DNA of 64,000 bases from Membranipora membranacea (Eukaryota; Bryozoa; Gymnolaemata; Cheilostomatida; Membraniporidae). The DNA lies in contig OU612066.1 in NCBI GenBank assembly GCA_914767715.1, positions 25,890,283 through 25,954,282 of the forward strand, given 5' to 3'. Below, one piece after another: positions 36,936 through 49,358 of this stretch. The translations under genes and the position numbers were made by a program. The notes beneath the pieces were generated by a model, which had not been told where the DNA came from, ran no database searches, and worked only from the letters and a program-made list of their open reading frames with translations. Each line of letters begins with the position of its first letter. Positions within the stretch are counted from its first letter, which is position 1.

Positions 36936-38664
36936 AATTGATTGCTCAGTTCCTTTCACCTAATATTTCACCTGTTTCTTCTGCTGCCGCCTATGAGTTA
37001 ATGAACCTTAGAAGGCAAGCATTAGAACGCATATAATATTTGAACTCCAGCACTTGACGTTTGCTGAAAATAAAATGGATCATAATTATTGGTTTGAATG
37101 AGTGAGTTTTTAAATTTCCAAATATTTTCATAGCTGAAATTTTAAATTCTATACTTCAGATCTGGGATTGTCATCTTTTACCTGCTGTAAATTTGTTTGT
37201 CAGACATTCAGTAATTTTGGCTAATTTCTGGCCTTCATAGATATTTTTGTTCTGTACGGTGAAGTTGAATTGTGTTATAAAAATTATGTCAATCATTGCC
37301 CGTTTCACTGAAAAGAACGGCTTTCAAGACCAAACAGTGCAACATAGATTTGTATATTTCAGTACAACAAGCATGGTGTAACTATGTCACCTCAAACTTC
37401 TCAGCAGACTTTATTTGAAATAACTGTGTAACCCTCCTATGGTCATCCTAAATCACTTACAAGAGCATGTTATGGTTTATGCTTCTCCCTCATATACAAC
37501 ATCGTCACAGACTTCTGTTGTACAGCCGGATGGTAGAAAGACTCATACCATGAATCAAAACTTCATCCATATGATCTCAGGTCTGACTATCAAGTACTAA
37601 AGCAGTATCACATCAAATCAGTGAAAACCGTATTCAGTATTTTCAATAACTACAATAGAGACCCTCATAACAAATATACACATCCTCACATCGCAAAGAC
37701 AAACAGTACGTTTTTGACTGACTGCAACGACCATGTAGAGTAGACACAAGACTGACAGTTCAAATAGAAACTCATCACATGTACTGTCATACAAATCAAG
37801 TATGATAATATTTAATGGCATATTGGAGTTGCCCCTTCCTTCAAGTAGTAGATCGGGATAACCAGCATACGGGAAATTGCAGAGAGTATTAGAATTTACA
37901 TATTCTGACGATCTCGAGCTTCTTATGTCTTGCGAGAGCTTAGTTCACCAGTCCTCTAATATCTATTCATTTTGTATAATAAGTACTGAGAAATAAAATA
38001 AAACTATTATTTTTATTCACATTATAAGTATAATCATCAAAGCAGAAAGATATGAGTATTGATGTTGAAAAACAAGTATTGAAGATGAAAGAGTTCATAA
38101 AAAAATAAAAGAATTTGCGTGTTAGATTGCCATATTCCTAATTTAAAAAATTGATTTATACATAGAAAGGTTCATGGTAGTAATCATTTACAGAGTTTAA
38201 CCAGGTCAGTTAATATCGAAGAAGAAAAATATATCACAATAAAAATCATACAAGAATTACTTGGGAGCTTAAATTTAGACAGGTACGTTGAAAGTGGTAT
38301 TCATTAATTGCCTAACCCTGCCTCCAAATTAACACAGCAGACAGTGTAGGCACTTTAGCTAGTATAACAGAATAAGTGTAGGTGTACAGTGATTTGGGAG
38401 TAAGTCTAGTAGGTATAAAACAATTATATGTGATATAAATTTAACCTCACGGCTGACCAAAAAAGTTAAATTTAAACAGTAATTGGGGTTTCACAGTTGA
38501 CTAGTAAACAAATAAAGCTTAATAAAGCTGTAAATAAAGCCTGGTAAGCTGGAGCACTTGAATAGATATGTTAGGGACGTACCATTCCAGTATACAGCGC
38601 TGGAGTAAAGCACTTAAAAATGTCATCATGTTGAAGTCTTTATCTACCTCATCATAGTCCGATC
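36936..38664. other. Spacer between copies 5 and 6
   Basis: Holds the 5' region of copy 5 (similar to 32470-32620 of copy 4) and the presumed 3' UTR of copy 6. No further exon was recognised. AT-rich, with poly-A/T tracts near 37990-38110. Confidence 0.5.
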
Positions 38665-41600
38665 CTACCAGAAGTAACCCACAATGAAGAGACAGTAAAG
38701 AGTGATAGCCACAATGTAGAGAGTAGTGCAGGCGATACCCACACCCAAGGCTATCTTATTCATCTTCAGGGCATCTTTAGAGGCTGTCTCGGCCCCATGT
38801 CTATCACCTGCAAGTAAAATATTTATAGTTTATATCCGAGCGATCAATAAATCGCACAGGTGGAGATGTAGGCAGAGCCCCCCCCCCCCCTCCCCTAAAC
38901 ACTTGCCCTGCCCGACGCCCCTCCCCCCAGGAAGATATTACATTAACTAGTTAAAGATGTATTATTTTGTAGTATGGGCGACGCGTCTTTTATCAAATAC
39001 TCATGGTAGTGCTAAAACAGCTCAACTATATGTAATGTGAACTCCGTTGGGAACGAACATTTTCAAACATGACTGAGCATATCAGCTAGATACTGGGACT
39101 ATTCCTGATAACCCATAATGTAAAGTGCTACAGCAGCAACTGATAACATACTTCATCTTTGATAGCTTAATGTCAATGCCATAATCAGAGACTATAGATA
39201 TCCATAGTCTCTGTCATAACTGCAAATACAAAATGTGGTACCACAAAGATTTATATTGTTTTCATCGATGTAACGGTCCTCTAAAACTCGCCGGCTACAC
39301 AAGGCAATCAGGTCAGAAACCCTCAAACAACCTGAATAAAATTGAGCTCATAACTTTTCTCACGCATATTACCTGATAATATTGTGTGCAAAGGCTAGGT
39401 GCATGAATACTTTAAACAATCAATATCTACACAATTTTTTAACAAAGTGCTCTTGAGTTCCTATTGACCTAAATAGGCATCAAGGTAAATTTGCTATCAC
39501 TTACCTCTGGCAACGGCATCGCGAACATTTTGTGATTTGATGATGGCGAATATTCCGATCCAGAAGCAACAGAATATTGTGTTAAGTATGGAGTAAGTGC
39601 AGTAATCGTCTGGTATAGGTCCCTGAAGAGGCTGATTGGCTACTACTACTACATGTGGGGCTGTAAATCAAAGTCAACCACAGAGTCATATGCCAAATAA
39701 TACTAATTTCCATTCTAATTTGTTGTTGTTGTTGTGTTGGTTGTTGTCATAGCAACCAGTGTGATTATAGCGCAAAGCTTGATGTTGTTTAAAACCTTAG
39801 CTGACATTAGCAAACATACGACTAAGGCCTATACTTATATCATTCCATTGTTTTTCTGAACTCAGTTGAGATAATAGCAGGTTGAAGAAGCTGTACATTT
39901 ACAAATCCAATAAGCTATCTGCTACCATCTAATTACAGACTGTGACAAGGCTGGTCTCACGCAGCTTGGGTATCAACAACATAAGCCTCGATTTGACATA
40001 CAGCAACATTACATCGAAACTTTTTAAGAATTTATGATGCTTGTGAGGGAAAATAAAATTTGTGTGTCGGTGGCAACAAGAAGAGTCTCTAACTCCTTGG
40101 TGGCAACCAACACAAAAACATTCAGAATATATACTCCTACAACCCTAAAAATGATTTAATACTGTAACTGTTCCTCTAAAGTCTCTTGCAGAGAAAGCAA
40201 CTCACCGTGTACAGCATGGTAGCCACTTGGTGCTGGGTATCCCTGACTAGGATAATAAGCTTGTTGCTGCGGTGGGTATTGTCCCTGTTGCGGTGGGTAC
40301 TGTCCCTGTGGATACTGCTGTTGTGCGGCATAGCCTTGAGGTGGCCCACTATAGGCTGGGGGAGCTCCTTCGTGTGCCTCTAAAACAAAAAGTTAAATGA
40401 GCCGAGGATTAAAATTTACAAACATAATAAATGGGACACATAATCAATATAGAGAGTTAGGCCTGATGCCTATGCTATGGAACATATTAGTGACAAATTA
40501 TGGCCCAACACTTGGTGGTCATAATAATTTCTCACTGGCTCTTTTAAAGCTCATTGTATTATTTTAAACTTTTGTTGTGTATCAGAACAGTTCCACACTC
40601 TTAGTATTACATAATTTTAAGATAATATCTAGTGGCCTACGACTAACTCAAATGCTTTATCTTGTTTCTTGTTCATGGATCTCTGAGCGTTCTAATAGGC
40701 CGACTTTCATCATCATAGATGCAGATAAATAAAAATGTATTCATCTATGGACCTAATCTTGGCGGAATTACATTTTTCTCAGGAGTGACCTTTCTCATCA
40801 TTCACAAACTAGGACCTAACATACGTTATTTAACAATGAGTCAGGGCGTCAGGTGTATGACAGAGACCGGGCACTGACGGAGTGCTCCAAATACATAAAC
40901 AAGCTATAGCCTACTCAAGTACTTACTAAACAAACTGAAACAATTCGGGGTGCTGTTCAGTGCAAGTCTACACTTGGTTTATAGAGTCCAGTTAATAGGT
41001 CTAGTTACATACGTATGCAAACTGCATGAACATATATATGGACACACATCATGTGGTTGACAGTTTTAACAACCAAGGACCATAATAGAAATGGGCATCT
41101 GGAGTAAAAAAAACATGTATACTCTGATTTATTGGACATATCCATGATCAATCAACCACTTTCCCCTCTCCTCCAACAAGTTGTTTGTTCTTACAGGCAA
41201 TGTTTGTGAAGCTACAGTTACATTTTATTCATTATGCATAGATAGATAGAATAAGTTGATTCAAGGAGTTACTCCTTGGTTGGTTAGGTAAAGATAGATC
41301 TGATGAAAGAAGGAGTAACTCAACTGCTGTGTTTTCAAAGTTTTATTACTACTCCTCTTGTTGATGGGCCCATGGGCCCCTGGGACTTACATGTCTTTAC
41401 TTTGCCAATGTCCACTATCAACCACCCAAAAAACCAACGAACAGGGTAAGACACAAATTTTTTTTTTTTACAACCTACCTTGAAATCTCTCACACTAACT
41501 CACACCTCCTTCCTCTTTCATTTGCTTCAGGTTTGGGGGTTCTAGCACAAACACTACAGAGCTGGCTTTAAGGACCAGAGAAAAAGGTGCCTCTACAAAA

Positions 41601-41890
41601 TTCACAAAACCTGAAAGTGAATTTTGTAGAGGCATCTTTTTTCTCTGGTCCATATAGTCAGCTCTGTTTGTGCTAGAACCTTCAAACTTGAAGCAAATGA
41701 AAGAGGAAGGAGGTGTGAGTTAGTGTGAGAGATTTCAAGGTAGGTTGTAAAAAAAAAAAAATTTGTGTCTTACCCTGTTATGTGGTTTTTTGGGTGGTTG
41801 ATAGTGGACATTGGCAAAGTAAAGACATGTAAGTCCCAGGGGCCGCTGGATGGGCCCTTACTAGAAAAAATCATTGATTCAAGGTAATAC

Positions 41891-41921
<31 letters not shown>

Positions 41922-42037
41922 ACAATACACCAGTAAATTAACTACAACATTGACAGTAACTCACAGTAGTAATGGATATAATCAATAATCAATAGGTTAT
42001 GACCACGATCATTGCATTTACCTTGTTCTTTGCTCAT
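38665..42037 (-). CDS. CD225/dispanin-family membrane protein, copy 6 (162 aa)
   Basis: Exons 42022-42037 (MSKEQ), 40206-40379, 39505-39660 and 38665-38807 total 489 nt, phase 1 at each junction, with ordinary GT-AG introns. Exon 2 is a Pro/Gln/Tyr repeat region (APPAYSG, QYPQGQYPPQQGQYPPQQQ, GYPAPSGYH). The CD225 exon has DDYCTYSILNTIFCCFWIGI and KSQNVRDAVARG. Exon 4 reads GDRHGAETASKDALKMNKIALGVG, then a hydrophobic segment (TTLYIVAITLYCLFIVGYFW) that ends at the stop with no tail. It differs from copies 1-5 at most exon 4 positions and is probably the oldest branch of the array. It is divergent from the ATP synthase subunit d gene, and intron 1 contains a 477-bp fold-back element. Confidence 0.85.
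38877..38935. repeat. C-rich low-complexity tract
   Basis: C runs at about 38879-38895 and 38921-38929 within intron 3 of copy 6. Confidence 0.7.
41372..41848. mobile_element. 477-bp fold-back element in intron 1 of copy 6
   Basis: Two arms of about 230 bp are near-perfect inverted copies around a loop of about 11 bases near 41608 (arms meet at CTACAAAATTCAC / GTGAATTTTGTAG). Ends carry GGGCCCCTGGGACTTACATG and its inverse. A 9-bp direct repeat GATGGGCCC flanks it at 41363-41371 and 41849-41857, a candidate target duplication. No coding frame. Transcribed as part of intron 1, it would fold into a long double-stranded RNA hairpin. Confidence 0.85.
41892..41920. repeat. (TA)n microsatellite
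   Basis: An uninterrupted TA dinucleotide run directly after the fold-back element. Confidence 0.85.
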
Positions 42038-42425
42038 TTTGTAGAATAATGAGATTAACTGGAGACAGGAAAGTATTTGGGAAAGTCCTGCAATTCAGTT
42101 TTTCCAACTTTTTTTATTCTTAGTCACATGAATTAGCCTGGAAATCTTTAATCAATTAGGGGCATGGACATTATAATTCTCTTTCCATAAACTTAGGCTA
42201 GCAATCGAGAAAAAGTGAAAATCTTAATAAGGTAAGATTTTTTCAGCATGATTCTCTAAATTCTGTATATTCAATCATTATTTTAATATCAAGTTACATA
42301 TGTATATTCAAATATAAATTTTATTTATTCTCTAAAAATGATAATAATAGCTTGAAAGTAAAAATTTAATTCACTAGAAGGTTTTTGCAGAGTTTTCCCA
42401 CTTCTAACATCACCAAACCGGCATC
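42038..42425. promoter_or_regulatory. Shared divergent upstream region
   Basis: Only 388 bp separate the start codons of CD225 copy 6 (minus) and ATP synthase subunit d (plus), so both 5' UTRs and promoters must lie here, or the core promoters overlap. The sequence is AT-rich; no TATA box at a convincing distance and no CpG cluster was identified. Confidence 0.5.
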
Positions 42426-45400
42426 ATGGCTGCAAGCGCGAGAAGGATTTCCAAAAGCTCCATCGATTGGGCTGCATTTTACACAAAAATGCCTGCCAGG
42501 GAGCAAGAGCTGTATCGTGCTCTTAAGAACAGAAGTGACTTCTTCGTGAACAAGTAAGATGCCAACTAATACCTCATATATTTATTTCCTCATTAAAACT
42601 TGAAATCCGTGTAAAATGTTTTTATCATAATTTATTACTAGCTAGTCTAGCTAGTAGTAATCCTCTTAGTCATGTCGGTTTGATATAGTGACAGTGAGTG
42701 AGTCAGAGAGACTGATTATACTAGCATAATTACCACACTGATTACACTTAAGATGGGGCTTAAATTGTTGGACTCATCATTTTCCATTCAGAATAAATCT
42801 TCTAGTGGTAAGTCCTCTCCCTTCTCCCAGCAGTGACTGAGACTGAGGGTGACTGACTATTATTGAATTATTATAAGCAGCTTAATGTAATGATTATGTA
42901 TACATTTTGCAATGTTTATTTATGGGATGGTGGTTGATCATAAACACTGCCATATATTTTTTTTTTTAACTCCGACGCTTATTGCCCTACGACTAGTCTT
43001 GTTCACTAGACTAAATCATTTTATCAATCAATAACTAATCAATTATTGAATTCATCAGCTAGGTCCTGATCAATTCAGTGCTTTGAGGGCCCATTAACCT
43101 GGTTTTGTGTCTTTTCCACACCATTAGTCAAACTGAGTATAATAATATGATGTGTACGTCTTATTGCCTGTATGTAGTGCCAGTAAGTCTGCTAGCTAAG
43201 GGGTAGGCCTCTTTTTTGGTTGGTAGTAGGCCTACTCATCCATAACAAGGACTATTTGATTGCTTTAGGTTTTGAGTTAGTTGCAAGATCTTGGTTGTCC
43301 ATAGATAGTTAATTTGGCTTAGTTAGGTTGGATGCAAATCATCACGGCGGGATCAAGGTATGGTGAAGCATTGAGAGCAGCTGTGTACTGATGCTCTGTA
43401 GGTGTGTCTAGGGGGTGTCGGTCGGTAAATTGATCTTTTGAACTATATGCTGTTCCAAAGAGTATATAGTTCAAAAGATCGATGATGGATGAGCTATGAG
43501 TCATGGCTCATCCCTCATAGGCTGTTTGTAAGCATATTGTATGTCTCCTAAGGTCATGACCAACCAGTATGCAGTCTGTTCAATTTACAATCCACAAATT
43601 CAGCTAGTATTGGGTCTGGACACTCAATCTAAGGTTGTGTTGTAATACAGGACCGGTTGATCATCTCTTGTCATCTATTTTCTGCCTGCATTATGGCTTA
43701 CGGCATTATGGCTCTCCTTTTTTTCCAGAGTCCACAGTAATCCAGAGTCTCTAGGAAAGATAGATTTCGCACACTACCAAGCTGCCCTGCCTGGACTAAA
43801 GATGGTTCAAGATTTTGAAGCCGGGGTAAGTGCCTAAACCTCACGCTATTTGGATGATTCTAATGCTAAATTATGTGAATAATGACTGTTCTGCTAAAGA
43901 CTGCAAAATACTGTTCAAATATATCGACTTGTTATGTTTCGTTCCAGCACTTTCTTAATTAATTTTCAAATTTTGAGCAATCTTCTGGCTCTTACTAAGG
44001 CCGAAGGTGTTTGACGAATAGTCATTGTGGGCCTAGCAACATGTGGAACCACGACCACAGAAACTGTGACATCTATGTTTTTCATGATTAAGCCTTGTCT
44101 TTATCACATGCATTGTCCGCTCAGCAACTTATTCCACTGTATATTCTTTGTTGCAGTATGCCAAAGTGAATGTACCATATCCCGTAGATAAACAGAACCT
44201 TAAAGATCAGCTTACTAAGGATGAAGCTGAGGCTGTAAGTATAAATACTGTTGAACGAAAATATTTTCGCTTGGATGATGGTACATAGATACATTGAAGT
44301 GAAGCCTTGATGATGTGGTACCAAAATGAACGCAAAGTGTTTGCTCTGTCGGCAAACTAACATCACTGGATTTTTATTATGGCTACCAATGTGCTCTAAA
44401 AAGAGGAAAATAATCATATAAAATGAAATAGGCTGAGCTGTTTGTTGATGCTTGTCCACACAAAGGGAGAATGGATGTTAAAGTTAGCTAATAGCTGTTT
44501 ATGTATTGAGACACCTGCCGAGAGGTCCGTCACTGAGCTAGAGGGAATAACGGGGGGGGGGGCATAGTTGTAGAACGATTTTGTTTAAATTAATGATATT
44601 ATTTTTTTAATGTGGTTAGGCTACATCGATGTCTTCAATTGATTTATAGATGTCTCAAAGTAAGAAGATGGTACAGGAACTGGAGCATGAGAAGAAGCTT
44701 AGTGCACTTTACGTGAGTAGATTTATTTTAATTTGTTTGTTACAGTAATGGTTGGGTTATGTAACCATAAGTACCTAAAACTACTGCTGCCAATCGGAGA
44801 AATATGTGCTTATTGTCATAACATAATTTGTCAGGGTCGTATGAAACAATGAACTAGGTGAAATAGTGATGTTTTTACTAGCTGTAAATAATGGAAATTT
44901 CACTTGTTTCATTGATTTCACTCTCTGTCTATGGCAATCAGTTTTTGCTAATTGTTTGCCCAATATGTGACGATTCCAAGATTGAAGCCTTAATTAGTAA
45001 GCCATGCAGATTTTATGGACACACATTATTGCTTACTGGTAGCAGTAGTTTGAGCCTAGTACAGGAGTGCCAATGATATTGTGGTGACATCCAAAATGGT
45101 AACTAACAATATGACATGCTACAATATTAATCATTCAATCATATTTTTATGTGTCACCCTTTTTGTTGGGTTCCTGTTCAATATGGTCTTATTGTTGTGT
45201 GGTTCTCATCATAAATAATTGATCTGCGCTGAATAAAAATGCACTCTATTATAAGAAGTTGCCTTCCTTCTGATAAGGGGCAGACAAATAACATTACTAT
45301 TCTTGCAAAAAAAAAAGAAAAAAAAACTGTGTTGTGTTTCTTTGAGATAACCCCTTTGATAAGATACTTATGAGACCACACCTTTGCGAAATTGCATGTC

Positions 45401-45836
45401 TACCACAAAGGAAGCCTAATACCCATTTTGCTGGGATATGCAGAATTTTTACGCTGGAAAGATCCCAGATTATAACACCTAACAAAGTTTGAGGTGCAAA
45501 TAATGATGATAATAACTTAAAAGCCGTTTACCCTTCATTGGTTGGAATTTTTAAAAGTGTGTCTGTACATAGCTGTTTTTTTGACAAATTGAAAAAAAAA
45601 TTTGTATATATTTTTTTCAGATTGAAAAGCTTAAGGATTTGCCAAAACTACAAGACATCACCATGGAGATGCTGTACGACTACTTCCCCTGGACCCAGGT
45701 TAAAGGAGCAGAGAACCCCAGGTTCTTCCCATTCACCAAGGATACACAACCTCAGAATTTCGGTGATGACCACATCAATGAAACCCATGGTCTTAACGCT
45801 GCGCTTGCTAAAATTGGTATCAAAGCTAAAATTTAA
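42426..45836 (+). CDS. ATP5PD: ATP synthase subunit d, mitochondrial (F1Fo peripheral stalk)
   Basis: Five exons, 42426-42553, 43729-43825, 44157-44234, 44650-44712 and 45621-45836, join in phase to 582 nt (193 residues). The N-terminus (MAASARRISKSSIDWAAF) fits the short basic/Ser-rich start of subunit d. Family-typical stretches are AREQELYRALKNR, LGKIDFAHYQAALPGLKMVQDFE, VNVPYPVD and LPKLQDITMEMLYDYFPWTQ, followed by the PRFFPFTKDTQP end. Subunit d is a peripheral-stalk component that links F1 to the membrane sector on the matrix side of the inner mitochondrial membrane. It is somewhat longer than vertebrate homologues (about 160 residues) because of a C-terminal extension (GDDHINETHGLNAALAKIG). 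All introns are GT-AG. A diverged second copy of the 3' end lies at 51872-52275. Confidence 0.95.
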
Positions 45837-46040
45837 TAAGCTTGTGTTTGTTTTTGAACATTGAGCTGCGGCGAGTTTTTTGTGTGCGATCCTCGTGATT
45901 GTCTTATATATAGAGAACACCTGGATGGATAGCCTGGATTCACAAGCCATAGGAAAGTTTAAAAGTTGTTTTCTAAGGGAGTTTTCCCTCTCAATAATAT
46001 ATGATATTTCTATATGGAGTTTCTTCATGTAATTGACAAC

Positions 46041-46046
46041 AATAAA
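46041..46046 (+). terminator. Poly(A) signal of the ATP synthase d gene
   Basis: AATAAA lies 205 bp after the stop codon. The intervening 3' UTR is the part that is duplicated near 52 kb. Confidence 0.55.
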
Positions 46047-46059
46047 TTATTGTTATGTC

Positions 46060-47400
46060 CTATTAAATTTGCGTAATGTCTATGATTTAGTAGTTGATAC
46101 ACTAAAGTAATCCTCACATGCACTGTCTTCATTTGGAATACCATAGAGCTAATTTGTATATGGGTACTGTGTCTCCTGTGTAATCATAGACATCGATACA
46201 TAGATGCCGAACCAGTATTTGTGGTTTTTGTTAACACTGGTTAACCACAATCAGAGGTAGGGACAGTCTGTTATCTTGTTGAATTTCAATATCCAGAAAA
46301 AAATTGTGTTACACCCAGATAGTATAGGATATATGATAGTGGGTTAGTTTTTCAGCTAGTCCATCTGATTTCATTCTTGAAAGAAACCCTACCACTGATT
46401 TCTTATATACAGCCGATTGGCGAAACGCGGGACGACTCCCAAGAGCGGTCTAGGTTACTATTTAGCTCTATTTCTATGTGTGTAATATAATTGCAATTAT
46501 AAGTAGTATCCTTGGTCAATATCATAGTCAGGTTTTCCCATTCACACATGACAATCGATATACACCTGGTTTGATTAGGAAAAAGACGAGTTTGAACACA
46601 GTATACAAAATAGATGGCAGATTATAAGCTCATCTAGATGGTGTCTTGATTATAACCCTATCATTCACAATGAGCCAAACATCAACTAAACCACAGCTTC
46701 GAGTAAAGTCAGGGCTCTCAACCTGGGAGCATCCAAATCCTGAATTATGCCGATACCTTGTTGCGAAGCAGCACAACAAAGGCTCAAAAGACACTGCAGG
46801 TTCAGCTATTCAGGGTATTTGGGCTCTGCAAGCCTCCCCGACAAGGTCCGGTCCCGGAAACCATGAAAGAAATTTTGGGCTCCACAGATAACTCCCTTCC
46901 AGCCAGATTGTCAATTCAACAACTGTGTATTCTGGAATTCCCAATTTTGGATGCAGTGTGGGGGAAATCTGAATTTTAGCTCATATTCTGAAAGCCCCTG
47001 AGTTGTACCCAAAAGTCTGAGTGACTCAGGTTAAATCTGAGTGGTCGAGAGTACTGAAAGTTAAGCATTGAGGATGGTGTTAATATTTGGGACAACTGGT
47101 TAGCTTCATATTTTATGGGCTAACTTTATAGTGAAGTGATAATGCGGGGAGGGGGGGGACCTTCAACACTTGCATGCTGAAGGACTGGCACTCTGATCGT
47201 CAGACCAACTGATCTCAATTCATAGTAAACATGTTGCAAAAATACATTAATGACGAATCATCAATTAATTAGAAATGCTGCATGCCTGATCTTTGATTGA
47301 AAGGTAATATCTCATCAAGACCAATATAATTCAATGTCAATGTGGTTACATTTATGAAACCAAAAACGCCACTTCGAATAGAAAACGAGACCTCTCACCT
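46060..47400. other. Intergenic, no gene recognised
   Basis: Frames of 73 and 81 codons overlap at 46646-46979 in different registers (TMSQTSTKPQLRV..., then PVPETMKEILGST...). They suggest a decayed frameshifted coding sequence, but no family was recognised. Confidence 0.35.
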
Positions 47401-47402
47401 TA

Positions 47403-47630
47403 CAGGCCCGTAGTTCTAGGAGAGGCAGGGGGGCACTGCCTCCCCTAGAAAGCTAAATACAGTGGCCTAAAAACACTATAATTGAATAATCCATGTCAGA
47501 ATCACCCCTTTTGGATTTTAATTTGCTTATTATATGGCTTAGGTTGCTCGGGAGGAGGTTACTGGTGATGCTTTGGACTGGCCTCGGACCTTTGCCTCCC
47601 CTACCGTTTTTTCTAAACTATGGCCCTACC
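47403..47630. mobile_element. Decayed miniature element with GGCCCGTAGTT ends
   Basis: The left end AGGCCCGTAGTTCTAG and right end CTAAACTATGGCCCT are imperfect inverted repeats. ACCTTA occurs just outside both ends. The left half is also present at about 56305-56405 (GGCCTGTAGTTCTAGG through AAACACTATAATTGAAT), so it is a dispersed family. Confidence 0.5.
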
Positions 47631-47981
47631 TTAAACATTGAGCTGCAGCTGCTCAATAGTACGCAGTGTAGCATTTGGGTTCATGTTCTCCAACTCAAAC
47701 CAGAACCTTTTTGATTCTTGTAGCGGACAAACTGAGTTGTAGCGACTTGTCATGGAGAATATAGAAATTCAAGTAAGTTTTAAACAAAAAAGGTTTGTTT
47801 TTTGTTGGCTTAGAAATTTCCTGAGAATCTTGGCATCACTGTATGTATGTTGTATGTATGTTTTTATTTTGGTCTCAATCTCTGAGAAATAAAACTGTCT
47901 CTGTAGGGTGCTCTGTAAAAATTATTAAAACTGTTGATTCTGTAAAAATAAATAAAATGATAAGACCATAAAAAAATACTA

Positions 47982-48330
47982 TTACTTTTGGAAGACACTA
48001 TTTAGGTATTTGATACATTCTGCTCTAAAACATTTGGCACGGATCTGCACGCGGAACTTGACTGATTGATATCTGCCTGACGGCAGCTGGTTAAGACGGA
48101 GTAGTGGTTCATCTTCGGTGGCAATCATACGGAGGCTCTTTACTTTCAGTATATTAGAGTAAAGGTCGTCTACAGGTGTGAACGTAAGTTCGCCTGCTAG
48201 GTAACCTGCAGTTCTTATCACAGATTTTAACTTTTTCTTAGAGTCTGCGCTCAGATGACTATATAGCACAACCAGGTGGTAGGTGATTACTGACTCTATG
48301 AAGGACGTGTAGCAGGGTAACATATTACAA
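47982..48330 (-). pseudogene. Non-LTR retrotransposon ORF2 C-terminal relic
   Basis: A frame of 113 codons reads SFIESVITYHLVVLYSHLS, KKLKSVIRTAGYLAG and QLPSGRYQSVKFRVQIRAKCF, then the stop at 47982. This is the usual end of ORF2 in many fish and invertebrate LINEs (FIESVLTYH...IRTA...LPSGRY). 5'-truncated, no upstream RT. Confidence 0.75.
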
Positions 48331-48552
48331 TGGAAGGGTAGAGTTCGATGTTAGAGCACTGCTCTATCTCGTTAAAGTGGATTTAGTAGTAGTACCTAAC
48401 ATGTTTCCGCCCCTTATTAATGAAATTAACCTCGGGTCGTCACACCAAATCCCTCTGATAGTACTCATGCATACTAAATTAATTCATTCTAATTCGATCA
48501 GAAATATACACGCAATAATATTTCACGTCATCATAAGGGCAGCACAAATAGG

Positions 48553-48690
48553 AGCGGCTGTGGTGCAATGGATAGGGCGTGGGTCATTCAATCGAGAGGT
48601 TCTGTGTTCTGTGTCCGGCATATCACGGTGGTGTCAGCAAGGGTATCCGACCTCAAATGCTGCCACACTAATAAATAAAGTCCGTACACC
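48553..48690 (+). mobile_element. Degenerate tRNA-derived SINE-like sequence
   Basis: GCTGTGGTGCAATGGATAGG resembles a tRNA box A and AGGTTCTGTGTTC a decayed box B about 40 bp later. It is followed by unrelated sequence ending AATAAATAAAG. No target duplication was identified. Confidence 0.4.
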
Positions 48691-49358
48691 CATTCTGATG
48701 ATACTGGAAACAAATAAACCGAATAGCATCTAGGTTTCTCACACGGTATCACAGGGTATCGAGACTATAAACAAATGTGAGTTTATAATGGAAACTACTA
48801 CCCAAAGATCAATGCACGTTATAGTCAGGCAGTGATGATGAAGGCGTGTCAGACCTGCGTGGTACTGTGACTGTGACATAATAATGCAGAGAATGGGAGT
48901 TAGCTTCCCTTATGGGAGGCACTTTTTCCACCATCAATAATTCATATCAAGTACTAGAGCAATTTTTTATACCATGCCAATCTGACACAACTTTATCATA
49001 AGTAATTGCCTGACTATAACATCTTTGGTATTTGGTATGAAAAATCCTATACTATAGTATTACAGCATTCCCCCCATGCATCGTTATCCCTGGGTTCCCA
49101 GGTACAACATGGTGATCTCATTTATGATTTGTTTGTCTACTGTAAATCGGATTCTCATAATTTTACATACCCATTCCAGCCCGTAGAGTTTTCCACAGTC
49201 CTTCTAAAACTGCAGGGCCAGTAGTCTTTGGTACCACCACTTTATCATCACAAATTGTATTGGTAATCTTCTTGAGTTCTATGATTGTTGAGCAAGATAT
49301 TTTTTTCACTTTTCCCACTGCTCTCACACTAACAGCTGTTATTGTTTTTTTGCTAAAG

